This document shows positions 1 to 6,115 of a DNA stretch of 9,790 nucleotides, in pieces (position 1 is the stretch's first letter; each line of letters starts with the position of its first letter). The stretch is from Helicobacteraceae bacterium (lineage in GTDB: Bacteria > Campylobacterota > Campylobacteria > Campylobacterales > Sulfurimonadaceae), in the NCBI GenBank assembly GCA_015488855.1, contig WFMY01000233.1:1-9790 (forward strand). Reading direction: 5' to 3'. The translations under genes were made by a program, and so were the position numbers. A model generated the notes under the pieces. It made no database searches, was not told the origin of the DNA, and saw nothing but the letters and a program-made list of their open reading frames with translations.

Positions 1-451
1 GTCTTCAGCAGCTGGATATGGTGACTTTGGTTGGAAAGATCAAAACACAGTTGCTGTTGGTTATGAATATGCTGCAAGTTCATGGGCATTTAGAACTGGT
101 TTTAACTATGGTAAATCACCAATTTCTCAACAAGCAAATGCTCAAGGCAATTTTGCTAGTTATGATAAAGGTGCAATTAATTTCTTTAACTTGTCAGGTT
201 TTCCAGGTGTAGTTAACGAACACTTTACTATCGGTGGTGGTTATAATATTAGCGGTGCATTAAGCTTAAATGCTGCTGTCGTATATGCACCTAAAGTAAC
301 TGTTTCTTACAGTACATCAGGTATGTCTGCAGGTATGGTAGCTAAGAATCCTCAGGGTGGTACTGTTGCTGCAGCAGGAACAGCTGCTTCAACTGCTAAT
401 GTAACTCACTCTCAAATGGGTCTTACTATAGCTGCAACTTACAAGTTCTAA
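1..451 (+). CDS. FadL/OmpP1-type outer-membrane channel, C-terminal part (5' end outside window)
   Basis: The reading frame is open from base 2 to the TAA at 449-451, giving about 149 C-terminal residues; the start lies upstream of the window. The piece has alternating polar and aromatic strands typical of an outer-membrane beta barrel, with segments such as NTVAVGYEYAASSW, FRTGFNYGKSPI and FTIGGGYNISGALSLNAAV, and it ends in a C-terminal Phe (YKF), the usual outer-membrane assembly signal. The order of these segments matches the C-terminal barrel of the FadL/OmpP1/TodX family, which passes hydrophobic compounds across the outer membrane. An Ala/Gly/Thr-rich loop (VAAAGTAASTANV) lies just before the last strand and is probably extracellular. 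The substrate cannot be told from this fragment. No U-rich terminator follows directly; the palindromic element at about 479-536 is the first hairpin downstream. Confidence 0.8.
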   Translation, partial: SSAAGYGDFGWKDQNTVAVGYEYAASSWAFRTGFNYGKSPISQQANAQGNFASYDKGAINFFNLSGFPGVVNEHFTIGGGYNISGALSLNAAVVYAPKVTVSYSTSGMSAGMVAKNPQGGTVAAAGTAASTANVTHSQMGLTIAATYKF

Positions 452-478
452 TCTGAGAGTTTATAATCCACTTTCTTC

Positions 479-536
479 GTTCTAACTCTTCCACCTTATG
501 ATACCCCTGCGGTACTCCCGAGGTGGAATGCATACA
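479..536. repeat. Extragenic palindromic element (REP-like)
   Basis: Perfect 8-bp arms TTCCACCT (489-496) and AGGTGGAA (521-528) enclose a second inverted pair, TACC (502-505) and GGTA (511-514), making a bulged hairpin. The flanks, cgttc on the left and aatgcatac on the right, read on the reverse strand as GTATGCATTCC...AACGA. From memory, this resembles the dispersed GTATGCATTCCCACG-type palindromes found near RAYT transposases in many proteobacteria. The hairpin is GC-richer than its surroundings. It could also end transcription of the upstream porin gene, but no T run follows it. The family assignment is unverified; the inverted repeat itself is plain in the sequence. Confidence 0.6.
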
Positions 537-564
537 ACAAAACACACTCCTAGCAAATATCAAC

Positions 565-592
565 TAGATTCCGTATCAAGTACGCAATGACA
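565..592. repeat. Second, unrelated palindromic element
   Basis: ATTCCGTA (568-575) and TACGCAAT (581-588) form an inverted repeat with one mismatch around the 5-nt loop TCAAG, flanked by tag and gaca. The reverse strand reads GTCATTGCGTACTTGATACG, one base away from a small palindrome (GTCATTCCGTACTTGATACG followed by GAATCTA) that I recall as dispersed in several bacterial lineages. The mismatch suggests a decayed copy. It lies only about 28 bp from the other palindromic element. Confidence 0.55.
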
Positions 593-628
593 GTATAGAA
601 AACTTAATTTTGATGTACCATGAACACG

Positions 629-637
629 CCCCCCCCC
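629..637. repeat. Homopolymeric C9 tract
   Basis: Nine consecutive C in an AT-rich context. Poly-C and poly-G tracts of this length mediate phase variation by slipped-strand mispairing in Campylobacter and Helicobacter. The ATG at 620-622 reads through the tract in the frame of the CAP fragment. The ATG at 613-615 would enter that frame only with one C fewer (C8) or two more (C11). The downstream gene is already broken by a second frameshift, so the tract is probably a relic, or a poorly constrained run in non-coding DNA, rather than a working switch. Confidence 0.6.
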
Positions 638-661
638 ATAGGTGAGGGCATCTCGAATTTT

Positions 662-950
662 TGTACAGCAAAAGAGTCTATAAACTCTTTAATGACAGCT
701 ATTTATCATAGGTTTGGCATTCTTTCTTTTTCTAAAAATGAAGTAGGAATTGGGTTTACAAATGATCCAAAGATACTAAAGAGAAATTTTGTATACGATA
801 TGGGAAGTTCAAGATTAAATCAAGAGACTTCAGTATGCTTTGTTTCCTCTGAAAGTGCTTGAAAAAAATACTGTTTACAATGTAGAGTTTAAATACAGCT
901 ACAATGGTTCTTTAGATACGATAAAGTGGACTTTTACCACTATGAAGTAG
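662..950 (+). pseudogene. CAP/SCP-like domain protein remnant, 5'-truncated and frameshifted
   Basis: In the frame starting at 620, the stretch after base 662 reads AKESINSLMTAIYHRFGILS, then NEVGIGF, ending at a TGA (860-862). The AIYHRFGIL...EVGIG pattern is that of a bacterial CAP-superfamily (SCP/PR-1-like) domain. The frame then changes: from about 840, the frame at position 0 mod 3 reads FPLKVLEKNTVYNVEFKYSY followed by a WTFTT ending and a TAG at 948-950. This matches the FPL.PL..NT.Y.V segment that follows the CAP domain in such exported proteins. The frameshift therefore falls around 828-848. The N-terminal part, including any signal peptide, is absent: upstream of 662 there are only palindromes and the C9 tract. 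I infer a dead gene. A sequencing error could explain the frameshift but not the missing 5' half. Confidence 0.6.
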
Positions 951-980
951 AGGAACACTTACATTTTTAAGGATTATACT

Positions 981-1409
981 ATGAAAAATAATAATTTTTT
1001 AAGTGCTACACTTTTAGTTTCTGCACTTGCCCTTAGTCCACTTGTTGCAAAAAGCTTGAGTGTTTCTTCACAAGCAAAAGTCAATACAACTTTCTCAAAT
1101 ATAGCAAACATCCTTCATCGGCGAGGACTTGAAGCGGATGCAGCTCTTGATATCTCAAACAACTTTATAAATGAACAAAATCTCATGCTTTTTGCGATGA
1201 TAAGTAACCTTGAAAAGGGATGTAGTATTGTAAGCAAAGAAGAGGTTTTAGACTATCTTAGTTCATCAGCTCTTAGAAAACAAAGCGTATTTTTGGATGA
1301 TTATTCATTTCTAGTGGGTATGGTTCATGAGATAAAAAAAAGAGCACTGAGATATGAAACTCTCCAAGAACTAGAAAAAATCGCTACAGAGAATGCTATT
1401 CTTTCATAA
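981..1409 (+). CDS. Small exported protein of unknown function
   Basis: The 142-residue product begins with a clear signal peptide: MKNNN, a hydrophobic core FLSATLLVSALALSPLV and a likely cleavage site near AKS (about residues 23-25). The start is supported by AAGGA at 969-973, seven bases upstream. The mature part is polar and mostly helical by composition, with one Cys (GCSIV, near residue 81) and no haem, metal or catalytic motif that I recognise. It is probably periplasmic. It lies 30 bp after the CAP-like remnant and 64 bp before the next gene, which has its own -10 box, so it may be a single-gene unit. I do not recognise a family. Confidence 0.75.
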   Translation: MKNNNFLSATLLVSALALSPLVAKSLSVSSQAKVNTTFSNIANILHRRGLEADAALDISNNFINEQNLMLFAMISNLEKGCSIVSKEEVLDYLSSSALRKQSVFLDDYSFLVGMVHEIKKRALRYETLQELEKIATENAILS

Positions 1410-1438
1410 CTTTGTAGATACCCTTGATGATAATTTGA

Positions 1439-1444
1439 TATAAT
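1439..1444 (+). promoter_or_regulatory. -10 box for the 1474 gene and dbpA
   Basis: TATAAT at 1439-1444 is preceded by TTTGA, about 30 bp before the TTG start at 1474. No -35 box stands at the usual distance, which is common for sigma-70 promoters in Campylobacterota. A purine-rich AAGGGGAG (1463-1470) lies just before the start codon. Confidence 0.5.
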
Positions 1445-1473
1445 GGAGCTATGTACTAAGAAAAGGGGAGATT

Positions 1474-1935
1474 TTGTTTTCAAAATTTTTAAATAGTTTA
1501 AAAGGTTCTCATGGAGAGAGTAATAATAAGTTACTAGATAAGATTTCTAAAATGGATCTTGTTGAGATGCGAATCTATGTCAATGATAAATTAGATGATT
1601 TTGAAGTGGATGATTTTGGCTTGCATGAGGTAGTAAAAAAACTTATCACTAGGAATGAGGAGAGTTCAAAATATTTTCTTCAAGAAAATGATCTAGATTC
1701 TAAAAAGAAAAAAGCTTTTGAGCTACTTCTCTTGATCTTACAACATAAAAAAGCAAGTATAGCTGTACTTGAAAGTGCCCAAGAGTTTTTATATGTGTAC
1801 AATAAACTCATCAAGCAATACGATAAAGATAACAAAGATATATATGAAAGTAAGATAAAAAAGTTGATGAGCTTAGCTGTTGATAGAATAAACATGGAAA
1901 CCAATATTATCAATGTGATGGAGGTTAGCAAATAA
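1474..1935 (+). CDS. Conserved helical cytoplasmic protein of unknown function
   Basis: The 153-residue product has no signal peptide or membrane segment and is rich in Lys, Glu, Asp and Leu, with heptad-like helices such as DKISKMDLVEMRIYVNDKLD and a Lys-rich central segment DSKKKKAFELLLLILQHKKA. The start is TTG: ribosome-binding sequence AAGGGGAG ends at 1470, and the ATG at 1451 hits a stop after two codons. The spacing of three bases is short, so a later in-frame ATG (MDLVEMRIYV) is a weaker alternative. The gene ends two bases before dbpA, so the two are almost certainly co-transcribed. That pairing hints at a role near RNA or ribosome metabolism, but nothing in the protein shows it. 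I do not recognise a named domain. Confidence 0.75.
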   Translation: MFSKFLNSLKGSHGESNNKLLDKISKMDLVEMRIYVNDKLDDFEVDDFGLHEVVKKLITRNEESSKYFLQENDLDSKKKKAFELLLLILQHKKASIAVLESAQEFLYVYNKLIKQYDKDNKDIYESKIKKLMSLAVDRINMETNIINVMEVSK

Positions 1936-1937
1936 CT

Positions 1938-3308
1938 ATGAAAAATACAGATTTCTCTGCACTTCATCTCTCGCCTGAAATGCTCCAAAATTTAGATTCT
2001 ATCGGCTATAAGGAGATGACTGCTATCCAAGCAGAATCTTTACCACATATCCTTGAGGGTAAAGATATTATTGCTCAAGCAAAAACAGGTTCAGGTAAAA
2101 CTGCAGCTTTTGGTATCGGACTTTTGTCTCGATTGGATGTGAAAAAGTTTCGTGTCCAGTCACTCGTTCTTTGCCCCACTCGTGAACTTGCAGACCAAGT
2201 TGCTAAAGAGTTGCGAATGCTTGCAAGAGCTACACACAATGTCAAAGTACTTACCCTTTGCGGGGGCGTTGCTTTTGGTCCACAATTAGGCTCACTGAAA
2301 CATGGTGCTCACATCATTGTGGGAACTCCTGGACGAGTTTTAAAGCATCTAAAAAAAGAGATTTTAAACCTAGAAAATCTTAACACTTTGGTACTAGATG
2401 AAGCAGATAGAATGTTAGATATGGGTTTTATAGAGGAGATAGAAGAGGTGCTGAGTTTTGTGCCAAAAGAGAGACAAACGCTTCTTTTCTCGGCAACTTA
2501 TCCGGAAGAGATCACAAAACTTAGTAGTGCTATGCAAAGAGATGCTCTGAGTGTAAAAACAAAGTCCATCGAAGTTGCTAACAAGATAGTTGAAAGATTT
2601 TATGAGCTTGAGGAGCATACGAAAGTGCAAGCCCTCATCAATGTACTCAGTAATTTTCAACCTAAAAATGTGATCGTTTTTTGTAACACAAAACTTGAGT
2701 GTGATGCATTGGCAAAAAAACTCCAAGATAAAGAGATAGATGCACTTGCACTCCATGGGGATATGGAACAGTACGATAGAAATGATGTTTTAGTCCAGTT
2801 CTCCAACAACTCTTGTGCAGTTCTTGTCGCTACAGATGTGGCTGCTCGTGGACTCGACATAAAAGAGTTGAGTATGGTGGTAAACTTTGATTTGCCACAC
2901 TCACAAGAGACTTATACTCACCGCATAGGTCGCACAGCAAGAGCAGGAGCTGAGGGATTGGCTTTTACCTTCTATGATGAGCGTAGAGAAGAGTTAGCTC
3001 ATGAGTACAAAAATGAAACAAGATTTTTTGAGAGCATCTCAGAGTTAAAAACGGTAGAGGGTTTTAAAATGATTCCTGAATTTGTCACCGTAGTTATAGA
3101 GGGTGGTAAAAAAGACAAACTCCGTGCGGGAGATATTCTCGGTGCATTAACTGGTGATGGTGGACTTAAAGGGAGTTCTATAGGTAAGATAGATATTTAT
3201 GATAGACAGGCTTATGTAGCGATACAAAATGGTGTTGTAGATGAAGCACATAAAAAACTCCAAAATGGGAAGATTAAAGGGAAAAAGTTCTCAGTTTGGG
3301 TATTGTAA
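1938..3308 (+). CDS. dbpA: ATP-dependent RNA helicase DbpA (DEAD-box)
   Basis: The 456-residue protein has the full DEAD-box set in order: Q motif (MTAIQ, 27-31), motif I AKTGSGKT (48-55), Ia PTRELA (80-85), GG (109-110), TPGR (130-133), motif II DEAD (154-157), motif III SAT (185-187), motif V VLVATDVAARGLDI (295-308) and motif VI HRIGRTARAG (328-337). After residue about 375 comes a DbpA-type RNA-binding domain with LRAGDILGALTGDGG and GSSIGKIDIYDRQAYV, the fold that in the characterised DbpA binds helix 92 of 23S rRNA during large-subunit assembly. CsdA/DeaD has a related domain but is usually longer. A GGAGG (1920-1924) inside the end of the preceding gene is the likely ribosome-binding site; its 13-base spacing is long. 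The gene ends 4 bp from the convergent PAS protein gene, leaving no room for a separate terminator. Confidence 0.93.
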   Translation: MKNTDFSALHLSPEMLQNLDSIGYKEMTAIQAESLPHILEGKDIIAQAKTGSGKTAAFGIGLLSRLDVKKFRVQSLVLCPTRELADQVAKELRMLARATHNVKVLTLCGGVAFGPQLGSLKHGAHIIVGTPGRVLKHLKKEILNLENLNTLVLDEADRMLDMGFIEEIEEVLSFVPKERQTLLFSATYPEEITKLSSAMQRDALSVKTKSIEVANKIVERFYELEEHTKVQALINVLSNFQPKNVIVFCNTKLECDALAKKLQDKEIDALALHGDMEQYDRNDVLVQFSNNSCAVLVATDVAARGLDIKELSMVVNFDLPHSQETYTHRIGRTARAGAEGLAFTFYDERREELAHEYKNETRFFESISELKTVEGFKMIPEFVTVVIEGGKKDKLRAGDILGALTGDGGLKGSSIGKIDIYDRQAYVAIQNGVVDEAHKKLQNGKIKGKKFSVWVL

Positions 3309-3312
3309 GCAA

Positions 3313-4278
3313 TTATTCCCAGTCTAAAAGTCTTTGTTGCCCCTCTAATGAACGGATGTGTGTAACATCTTGGCTTACCTCTATGACACCTTTGTAAGCA
3401 CCTACATCATCACGGATAGCGAAGTAGCGGATATGGATAAATTTGCCTTTGAAGTTGATCCAAAACTCCGCTTCATCTCTACGACCCGCTTTAAACTCAC
3501 GAAGTATCATAAGCACTTGTTCTACTGACTTTGGTGGATGACAAAACTTTACTTCCCTTCCGATGATGCCTGCACTTCTAGGAAAGACTCTCTTGTCTCC
3601 GCGATTGTAAAAGACTACAATATCGTTCTCATCTACATAAGTAATATCTACAGGCATAAACTTTAAAAGCCAGTTAATCTGCTCTGGAAGCATATGCCCT
3701 ACATCTAAGTCTATGCGGTTTTCAAGAGAAAAAGGGAGTTTTCTTTTTGTTGTGTCTTGTGATGGATGGATATATTCATCCTCTGTATGTGCTGGCCAAG
3801 TAGGTGGTGGTGTTTCAAACATCCAGCCAATCTCTGCATCACCATCACGCATCTCCATCCAGTCACTCTCTTGGAGCATCTCTAAAGCACGAGGCAGCAA
3901 GCGACCCTCCTCAACCTGCATAATATGCTCTAAATTTTGAAAAAGGTTTTGGAGTGTCATACTCAAAGATGCAAACTCTTGTGTTGTGATGAGTTGTCGC
4001 ACCATCTTGAAGATAGCACGAATATCATCATGAAATGCCCACATATTTTGTGATGGGGATGTCCAACCATACTGTTCTAGGTAAGGGAAAAGTTGATTTT
4101 CTTTTCGTGCAAAATGTTTCTCGGTGAGTGAGAGTTTTGCAAACATAGCTTCAAATGTCTCAAAGTCAGCACCAATGTCGATGGCATTAATATCGTTCAT
4201 AAGGGTACGGATAAGTTGGTTTTCTTCTAAGTAAACACGAGCAGGGTGACCTTGAGGGAGGTTTGAAAAAGAGTTCAT
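3313..4278 (-). CDS. Hemerythrin-like plus PAS domain protein (DUF438-type)
   Basis: The 321-residue soluble protein has two parts. Residues about 5-135 form a helical HHE/hemerythrin-like domain with candidate metal ligands H11, H55 in EKHFARKENQLFPYLEQYGW, H83 in AFHDDIRAIF and H118 with E123/E124 in EHIMQVEEGRLLPRA, the ligand pattern of di-iron hemerythrin-like domains. Residues about 196-310 form a PAS domain with DITYVDENDIVVFYN, GREVKFCHPPKS, EFWINFKGKFIHIRYFAIRD and GVIEVSQDVT, typical of the PAS that accompanies DUF438. Such proteins are presumed cytoplasmic sensors of oxygen, NO or redox state, but there is no kinase, cyclase or DNA-binding output here, so it must act through a partner or as an enzyme or buffer. 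AGGA on the reverse strand (4289-4286) lies seven bases from the ATG. It is divergent from tonB. Confidence 0.88.
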   Translation of the reverse strand: MNSFSNLPQGHPARVYLEENQLIRTLMNDINAIDIGADFETFEAMFAKLSLTEKHFARKENQLFPYLEQYGWTSPSQNMWAFHDDIRAIFKMVRQLITTQEFASLSMTLQNLFQNLEHIMQVEEGRLLPRALEMLQESDWMEMRDGDAEIGWMFETPPPTWPAHTEDEYIHPSQDTTKRKLPFSLENRIDLDVGHMLPEQINWLLKFMPVDITYVDENDIVVFYNRGDKRVFPRSAGIIGREVKFCHPPKSVEQVLMILREFKAGRRDEAEFWINFKGKFIHIRYFAIRDDVGAYKGVIEVSQDVTHIRSLEGQQRLLDWE

Positions 4279-4326
4279 TGTGGATTCCTAATAAAATATT
4301 TTTAATTTTTAATTGTATAATTTGGG

Positions 4327-4332
4327 ATTATA
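4327..4332 (-). promoter_or_regulatory. -10 box for the hemerythrin-PAS gene
   Basis: Reverse-strand TATAAT in the context GGTATAATCC, about 50 bp upstream of the start codon. The 5' leader would be about 40 nt and contains the AGGA ribosome-binding site. No strong -35 box is visible. Confidence 0.45.
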
Positions 4333-4360
4333 CCCTCATAAATAGAGTTCTTTTTTGATA

Positions 4361-4388
4361 TGTGACAATAATTAACAATTATTTCACA
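4361..4388. promoter_or_regulatory. Dyad operator candidate in the divergent hemerythrin-PAS/tonB gap
   Basis: The left arm TGTGACAATAATT (4361-4373) and right arm AATTATTTCACA (4377-4388) are inverted repeats around AAC. They match over 12 bases, with a single C bulged in the left arm. The dyad ends 9 bp before the tonB -10 box, so it covers the -35 region, a natural place for a repressor. Its AT-rich core resembles Fur-family sites only loosely, although Fur control of tonB/exbBD is usual. The outer TGTGA...TCACA recalls CRP sites, but the spacing is far too long for one. Confidence 0.45.
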
Positions 4389-4397
4389 AATAAGGTT

Positions 4398-4403
4398 TAT
4401 AAT
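4398..4403 (+). promoter_or_regulatory. -10 box for tonB-exbB-exbD
   Basis: TATAAT at 4398-4403 predicts transcription from about 4410 and a leader of about 29 nt before the tonB ATG. The inverted repeat immediately upstream occupies the -35 position. Confidence 0.5.
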
Positions 4404-4438
4404 AGTATCATTGTACGAATACAAATGAATGGATGTAG

Positions 4439-5128
4439 ATGCACAGTAGAGTTGCTAGATTTTTTATGTATGTTTTTTTTATTGTAGGCGTGGTACTCCT
4501 CCCTCTAGATATGCCAAAAAAGAAGATAAAACAGATGCACTTAACATCAAATGTTGTAAGCGTGATATTGATACAAGCACCTCAAAAAAAGAAAAAAAAG
4601 AAAGTTGTTAAAAAAGTTATAAAAAAAACAAAGCCAAAAAAGAAGCCTAAACCAAAACCGAGAAAAAGGTTAAAACCAAAACCCAAGCCAAAAGCGAGGT
4701 CAAAGCCAAAGCCGATTCTCAAACAGATAGAGCCAAAACAAGACTTAGAAGTAAAAGAAGAGGAAATTACTCCTCAAAAAGTAGAGGTAAAAACCGAGGA
4801 CGACTCACAACAAAAACTGAAACAGACACTTGCAAAACAAGCTGAGAAAACTTACTACGATACTATCTATGAGGTGATATCAGAAAATAAACGCTATCCA
4901 AAACGAGCAAGACGCTACAAGAAAGAGGGAAGTGTCAAAGTAAACTTCATGGTACTTCGAGATGGGAGTATAACTAACTTCCAACTCATAAAACTCTCCA
5001 AACATAAGAGTTTAAACAAGGCGGTAAAAAAACTTTTTGAAAAATTAAGAAGTTTTCCTAAACCACCAAGTAACTTAAGCTTCCCTTTGGAGCTTAGTAT
5101 TATGATAAATTATAAATTAAGAAGGTAA
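4439..5128 (+). CDS. tonB: TonB energy-transducing protein
   Basis: The 229-residue protein has the TonB plan: a short N-terminal membrane anchor (about residues 8-23, FFMYVFFIVGVVLLPL), a long rigid basic linker (about 50-98) of KPKPKP-type repeats, an acidic stretch (about 103-122), and a C-terminal domain (about 138-229) with RYPKRARRYKKEGSVKVNF, VLRDGSITNFQL and FPKPP. It spans the periplasm and couples the ExbB-ExbD proton channel to outer-membrane receptors. A TAG lies directly upstream in frame, so the start cannot be moved further out; the ribosome-binding sequence is weak (GGA at 4431-4433). The anchor lacks the His that is important in the E. coli TonB membrane segment. The linker is Lys-heavy, and its DNA is full of A runs (about 4580-4640), making it prone to slippage. 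tonB comes first in the operon, ahead of exbB. No TonB-dependent receptor is in the window. Confidence 0.88.
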   Translation: MHSRVARFFMYVFFIVGVVLLPLDMPKKKIKQMHLTSNVVSVILIQAPQKKKKKKVVKKVIKKTKPKKKPKPKPRKRLKPKPKPKARSKPKPILKQIEPKQDLEVKEEEITPQKVEVKTEDDSQQKLKQTLAKQAEKTYYDTIYEVISENKRYPKRARRYKKEGSVKVNFMVLRDGSITNFQLIKLSKHKSLNKAVKKLFEKLRSFPKPPSNLSFPLELSIMINYKLRR

Positions 5129-5131
5129 AAA

Positions 5132-5698
5132 ATGAATATATTAGAGATATGGTTAGAACATGATTGGGTGATAAAAACCCTAATAATTGCTACAATAATT
5201 GTCATGATAATAGCTCTAGAAAAGGCGTATCAGTTTTTCAAGGTTTCACAAGCACTTAAAAGTTTAGCAAGTATCCAAAGTGTAAAAGAATATACTGCCT
5301 TACAAGAGGGACAGCTAAAGGATATCTTAGAAGATGTAGACTCCTTTAAAAAGTCTGACAAAGCGTTGTTTAACTCAAATGTAGGGGTAAAACTTGATAT
5401 GTTTGAATCCTCTCAGATGCGTTTTGTTGGCATCATCTCTACCATCGCTACACTGAGTCCTATGCTTGGGCTCATAGGAACATTTATCGGTGTTTGGCAT
5501 GTTTTTGAGGGTGTTGGCTCTGTTGGACTCAACGATCCAGCCATCATCGCTCGTGGCATCAAAGAGGTGCTTATAGATACTATGGCGGGGCTTATAGTCG
5601 CTATAATCGCGATGGTGTTTTACAAGATTTTTGAATATCTTGGGCAAAGAAATATACTTGCATTTGAAGATAAACTCTATAAGTTACTAAAGAACTAA
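5132..5698 (+). CDS. exbB: ExbB/TolQ-type proton channel subunit
   Basis: The 188-residue inner-membrane protein has three predicted membrane segments: about 13-32 (VIKTLIIATIIVMIIAL), 100-125 (with TLSPMLGLIGTFIGVW) and 148-170 (IDTMAGLIVAIIAMVFYKIF). The GLIGTFIGV and EVL.DTMAGL..AI.A patterns are those of the MotA/TolQ/ExbB proton-channel family. With ExbD it converts proton-motive force into TonB movement. It is shorter than E. coli ExbB (244 residues), a common size in Campylobacterota. GAAGG at 5121-5125, within the last tonB codons, is the ribosome-binding site, and the ATG is three bases after the tonB stop. The TonB neighbour favours ExbB over TolQ. Confidence 0.9.
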   Translation: MNILEIWLEHDWVIKTLIIATIIVMIIALEKAYQFFKVSQALKSLASIQSVKEYTALQEGQLKDILEDVDSFKKSDKALFNSNVGVKLDMFESSQMRFVGIISTIATLSPMLGLIGTFIGVWHVFEGVGSVGLNDPAIIARGIKEVLIDTMAGLIVAIIAMVFYKIFEYLGQRNILAFEDKLYKLLKN

Positions 5699-5699
5699 G

Positions 5700-6107
5700 A
5701 TGCGAAGACGAAGAAGAAAAAGTTCACTCCATCTCGATATAGCACCGATAAATCTCATAGATTTACTTTTGGTGCTCTTAGTCTTTTTTGTGACAACGAC
5801 ATCATTTTTACAACTCAAAGTGATGAACATATCACTTCCAAAAGCTGAAAATACTAAAACAGCGTATAAGAAAAATCATACTTATGTAGTAAACATCAAC
5901 AAAAAAGGTGAGATATTTTTCAACAAAGATGCCGTGAGTTTACAAGAGTTAAGAGTAAGATTTGAAGATCTTTTAGAAGATAAAAATTACCTCGTTCAAA
6001 TTGGTGCAGATAGAGACTCAAAACATAGTTCATTCGTAGATGTGTTAGATGTTGCTAAGAGTGTAGGGGTTGAAAATTTGGGGATATTAACTAAAACGAA
6101 AAGGTGA
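5700..6107 (+). CDS. exbD: ExbD/TolR-type proton channel subunit
   Basis: The 135-residue protein has a short Arg-rich cytoplasmic start (MRRRRRKSS), a single membrane segment (about 17-36, NLIDLLLVLLVFFVTTTSF) with the conserved Asp at residue 21 that corresponds to the channel Asp of ExbD/TolR, and a periplasmic domain with ISLPKAE and the V.I...G.IF.N pattern. It starts one base after the exbB stop, so translation is coupled. It forms the motor with ExbB and TonB. The gene ends 8 bp from the convergent toxin gene, and I see no clear terminator between them. Confidence 0.9.
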   Translation: MRRRRRKSSLHLDIAPINLIDLLLVLLVFFVTTTSFLQLKVMNISLPKAENTKTAYKKNHTYVVNINKKGEIFFNKDAVSLQELRVRFEDLLEDKNYLVQIGADRDSKHSSFVDVLDVAKSVGVENLGILTKTKR

Positions 6108-6115
6108 TTTTATGG

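Noticed and set aside
18..212. Forward open frame of 64 codons
   Set aside because: It lies across the porin fragment in another frame. The porin frame, open from base 2, has clear beta-barrel strands and a terminal Phe.
620..862. An intact 80-residue protein gene
   Set aside because: The C-terminal continuation of the same protein family is found in a different frame just downstream, and the N-terminal half is absent, so it is better read as part of a broken gene.
1680..1988. Reverse open frame of 102 codons with hydrophobic runs
   Set aside because: It is antisense to the helical protein gene and the dbpA start; the hydrophobic look comes from complementing Lys/Leu codons.
2415..2860. Two reverse frames inside dbpA
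   Set aside because: They are antisense to conserved helicase motifs and have no ribosome-binding site or family resemblance.
3713..3940. Forward frame of 75 codons
   Set aside because: It is antisense to the hemerythrin-PAS gene, which has full domain support.
4361..4388. CRP-type site (TGTGA...TCACA)
   Set aside because: The two halves are 18 bp apart instead of 6, and the symmetry runs through the whole 28 bp, so it is reported only as an unassigned dyad.
5375..5647. Reverse frame of 90 codons
   Set aside because: It is antisense to the conserved second and third membrane segments of ExbB.
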